Origin: Maribacter flavus
GTDB taxonomy: Bacteria; Bacteroidota; Bacteroidia; Flavobacteriales; Flavobacteriaceae
Reading direction: 5' to 3'
Length of the DNA stretch: 64,000 nt
Assembly (NCBI RefSeq): GCF_008386635.1
Contig: NZ_VUOE01000002.1
Coordinates: 372,001 to 436,000 of the forward strand
The notes under the pieces were generated by a model, which did not search any database, was not told where the DNA came from, and saw only the letters and a program-made list of their open reading frames with translations. This document shows, piece after piece, positions 62,552 through 64,000 of the stretch; within the stretch, counting starts at the first letter, position 1; each line of letters starts with the position of its first letter. The translations under genes and the position numbers were made by a program.

Positions 62552-63175
62552 ATGAAAAAAATTATCACACTGCTGCTAGTAGTGCTTACTACTAGTGCCT
62601 GGTGCCAAGATCAATTTACCAAAGGAATGGAAAAGGCCTTTACGCTTTGGGGCGAGGGCAAGTCCATGGAAGCTTCCAATCTTTTTGAAAGAATAAGCAA
62701 TGCGGAGCAAGATAATTGGCTGCCCTATTATTATGTAGCACAAATCAATACCATCAACTCCTTTGGCGAAAAGGACGAAAGTAAATTGAAACAGCAATTG
62801 GAAAAGGCCCAACAGTTTTTGGACATCGCCAAGCGGATTTCGCCCAATAACCCAGAGATTATGGTCCAACAGGCCATGCTTTATACGGCATGGATCGCCT
62901 TTGATGGGGCTACCTATGGAATGACCCATTCTGCCAAGGTTGTCTCCCTATACAATGAAGCTTTACGCATTGCGCCGGATAACCCTAGGGTGGTGTTTTC
63001 AAAGGCGGAGTGGGACATGGGATCCGCAGCTTATTTTGGTCAGGATACCGCCCCATTTTGTAAGGATGTGGAAAGGTCCTTGGAACTTTTTGCTAACTTT
63101 AAGCCTAAAGGTCCTTTTTATCCCAATTGGGGGGAGGACAGGGCGAAGCAAACCCATGAAAGTTGTAATGGATAA
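62552..63175 (+). CDS. TPR-like secreted protein
   Basis: 207 aa. Signal peptide residues ~1-18 (TTSAWC). Helical repeats from ~20: MEKAFTLWGEGKSMEASNLFER, NWLPYYYVAQINTINS, AQQFLDIAKRISPNNPEIM, SLYNEALRIAPDNPRVVFSK. Tetratricopeptide arrangement, about three to four units. Between DUF2141 and a histidine kinase; likely an accessory protein. No family name recognised. Confidence 0.78.
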   Translation: MKKIITLLLVVLTTSAWCQDQFTKGMEKAFTLWGEGKSMEASNLFERISNAEQDNWLPYYYVAQINTINSFGEKDESKLKQQLEKAQQFLDIAKRISPNNPEIMVQQAMLYTAWIAFDGATYGMTHSAKVVSLYNEALRIAPDNPRVVFSKAEWDMGSAAYFGQDTAPFCKDVERSLELFANFKPKGPFYPNWGEDRAKQTHESCNG

Positions 63176-63184
63176 TGTTGTGCG

Positions 63185-64000
63185 ATGGAAGCATCAAAAG
63201 ATTTGGGACAGGAGAGTAAGTTTTCTATTGAAACCATCAGGAAGGTTTTAAGGATAAGCTTGTATATTACGCTAGGTATTTCTGCAATCAATATCATTTT
63301 CGCCCTGCAGAATGGTATTGTATGGAAGCATGAATTGCAGGATGTGGCGATTACCTTCGTATATGCCTTCACAATTACCGCATGCAATATCCTTTATAAT
63401 GACTTCCTTTCCGAAAAATTCAGTTGGGAAACCCAAACGCAAAAACGGCTATGGTTTGGAGCTGTGGGATCTATACTCCTTACGGTACTTTCCTATGGCC
63501 TTGCAAGGATCTTTGTAGAAGTAGGTTATTTTGGGAATAGTTTTCAGGAATTTTTGAGGAACGAAGACTATGCAACCTATTTCTATACCTTGCTCATCGC
63601 TATTTTGGTATCGGCGATATTACATGCCTTTTATTTTTATAAGGCCTTACAGGACAGCAAAGTTAAGGAGCAAAAGGTAATAGCTGGGACGGCATCGGCG
63701 AAGTTCGATGCCTTGAAGAACCAGTTGGACCCCCATTTTCTATTCAATAGTTTGAACGTTCTTACAAGTTTGATCGAGGAGGACCCGGACCAGGCCCAAA
63801 AGTTCACCACGTCGCTTTCCAAGGTCTATCGATATGTATTGGAACAAAAAAACAAGGATTTGGTTTCCGTAGATGAGGAGTTACAGTTCGCCAAAACTTA
63901 TGTTAAGCTATTGAAAATGCGTTTCGAGGACAGTATCGTTCTGGATATTCCGGAAAATGCCTCCAATCCAGAGGCAAAAATCGTTCCGCTCTCCCTGCAA
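63185..64000 (+). CDS. LytS/YehU-type sensor histidine kinase, cut by the window end
   Basis: At least 272 codons, open at 64000. Four membrane helices in residues ~15-155, then a short linker and the His_kinase domain beginning LKNQLDPHFLFNSLNVLTSLI, the phospho-acceptor His signature of the LytS class. SLSKVYRYVLEQKNKDLVSVDEEL follows. The ATP-binding region lies beyond the window. A LytTR response regulator is expected downstream. Confidence 0.92.
   Translation, partial: MEASKDLGQESKFSIETIRKVLRISLYITLGISAINIIFALQNGIVWKHELQDVAITFVYAFTITACNILYNDFLSEKFSWETQTQKRLWFGAVGSILLTVLSYGLARIFVEVGYFGNSFQEFLRNEDYATYFYTLLIAILVSAILHAFYFYKALQDSKVKEQKVIAGTASAKFDALKNQLDPHFLFNSLNVLTSLIEEDPDQAQKFTTSLSKVYRYVLEQKNKDLVSVDEELQFAKTYVKLLKMRFEDSIVLDIPENASNPEAKIVPLSLQ

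Noticed and set aside
1-64000. tRNA, rRNA, integrase or insertion-sequence genes
   Set aside because: None was recognised; no transposase-like or recombinase-like frame was seen, so no mobile element beyond short repeats is claimed.

Overview
The window is a 64 kb chromosomal segment from a member of the Bacteroidota, most likely a marine Flavobacteriaceae (Maribacter/Zobellia/Arenibacter-like; genus is inference). The reasons are TonB receptors with an N-terminal carboxypeptidase-regulatory-like domain, families typical of Flavobacteriia (DUF6090, DUF2141, DUF2807/GIN, PspC with a PadR regulator, DUF2975 with a small HTH), weak Shine-Dalgarno signals, and promoters fitting the Bacteroidota TTG / TAnnTTTG pattern. 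No rRNA, tRNA, CRISPR array, prophage or transposase was seen.

Layout. 0-3.6 kb (mostly minus): lipocalin-like protein, a PLP acyltransferase/aminotransferase and a dipeptide epimerase, then a GIN-domain lipoprotein. 3.7-7.6 kb: PadR - PspC envelope module, NTF2-like, DUF4870 and DUF4442 proteins around a divergent promoter with a strong palindrome. 7.8-13.5 kb: AIM24-like protein, DUF2461, an M81 (MlrC-like) lipoprotein, and a GMC oxidoreductase with its Tat-exported subunit 3. 13.7-18.2 kb: compact minus-strand operon DUF885 peptidase - aldo/keto reductase - NhaC antiporter - TIGR04076. 18.3-30.9 kb: NUDIX, PBP4-like carboxypeptidase, OxyR/Dps divergent pair, DUF2141 with a TonB receptor, DoxX, zinc alcohol dehydrogenase, GH113-like glycosidase, PaiB-like protein, alpha/beta hydrolase and DinB.

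31-36 kb: siderophore-type TonB receptor and PepSY reductase behind a promoter bracketed by a long inverted repeat (candidate metal-responsive operators). 36-42 kb is an accessory, increasingly AT-rich stretch of small proteins (two more DinB, DoxX, DUF2975/HTH, VOC, small secreted and membrane proteins), with a family of related ~100-bp intergenic repeats and one gene broken by a single in-frame TAA. 42-45 kb: exonuclease/phosphatase-family protein and S9 peptidase, then an 18-unit heptamer array. 45-56 kb: VOC, NAD-dependent epimerase, a minus-strand operon metallophosphoesterase - three tandem DUF6090 paralogues - YfcC transporter, peptidase E, RhlE-type helicase, FAD oxidoreductase and AraC regulator. 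56.4-62 kb: a three-gene sugar-oxidation operon (1168-aa ThuA/PVC-type/cupredoxin lipoprotein, sugar isomerase/epimerase, Gfo/Idh/MocA oxidoreductase). 62-64 kb: DUF2141, TPR-like protein and a LytS-type histidine kinase cut by the window end.

Themes. Iron/oxidative stress (OxyR, Dps, siderophore receptor, PepSY), periplasmic sugar oxidation (GMC + subunit 3; ThuA/PVC/cupredoxin cluster), and envelope stress (PadR/PspC/GIN). The most unusual non-coding content is a set of related low-complexity elements, two of which share the same leader before heptamer arrays of different length.
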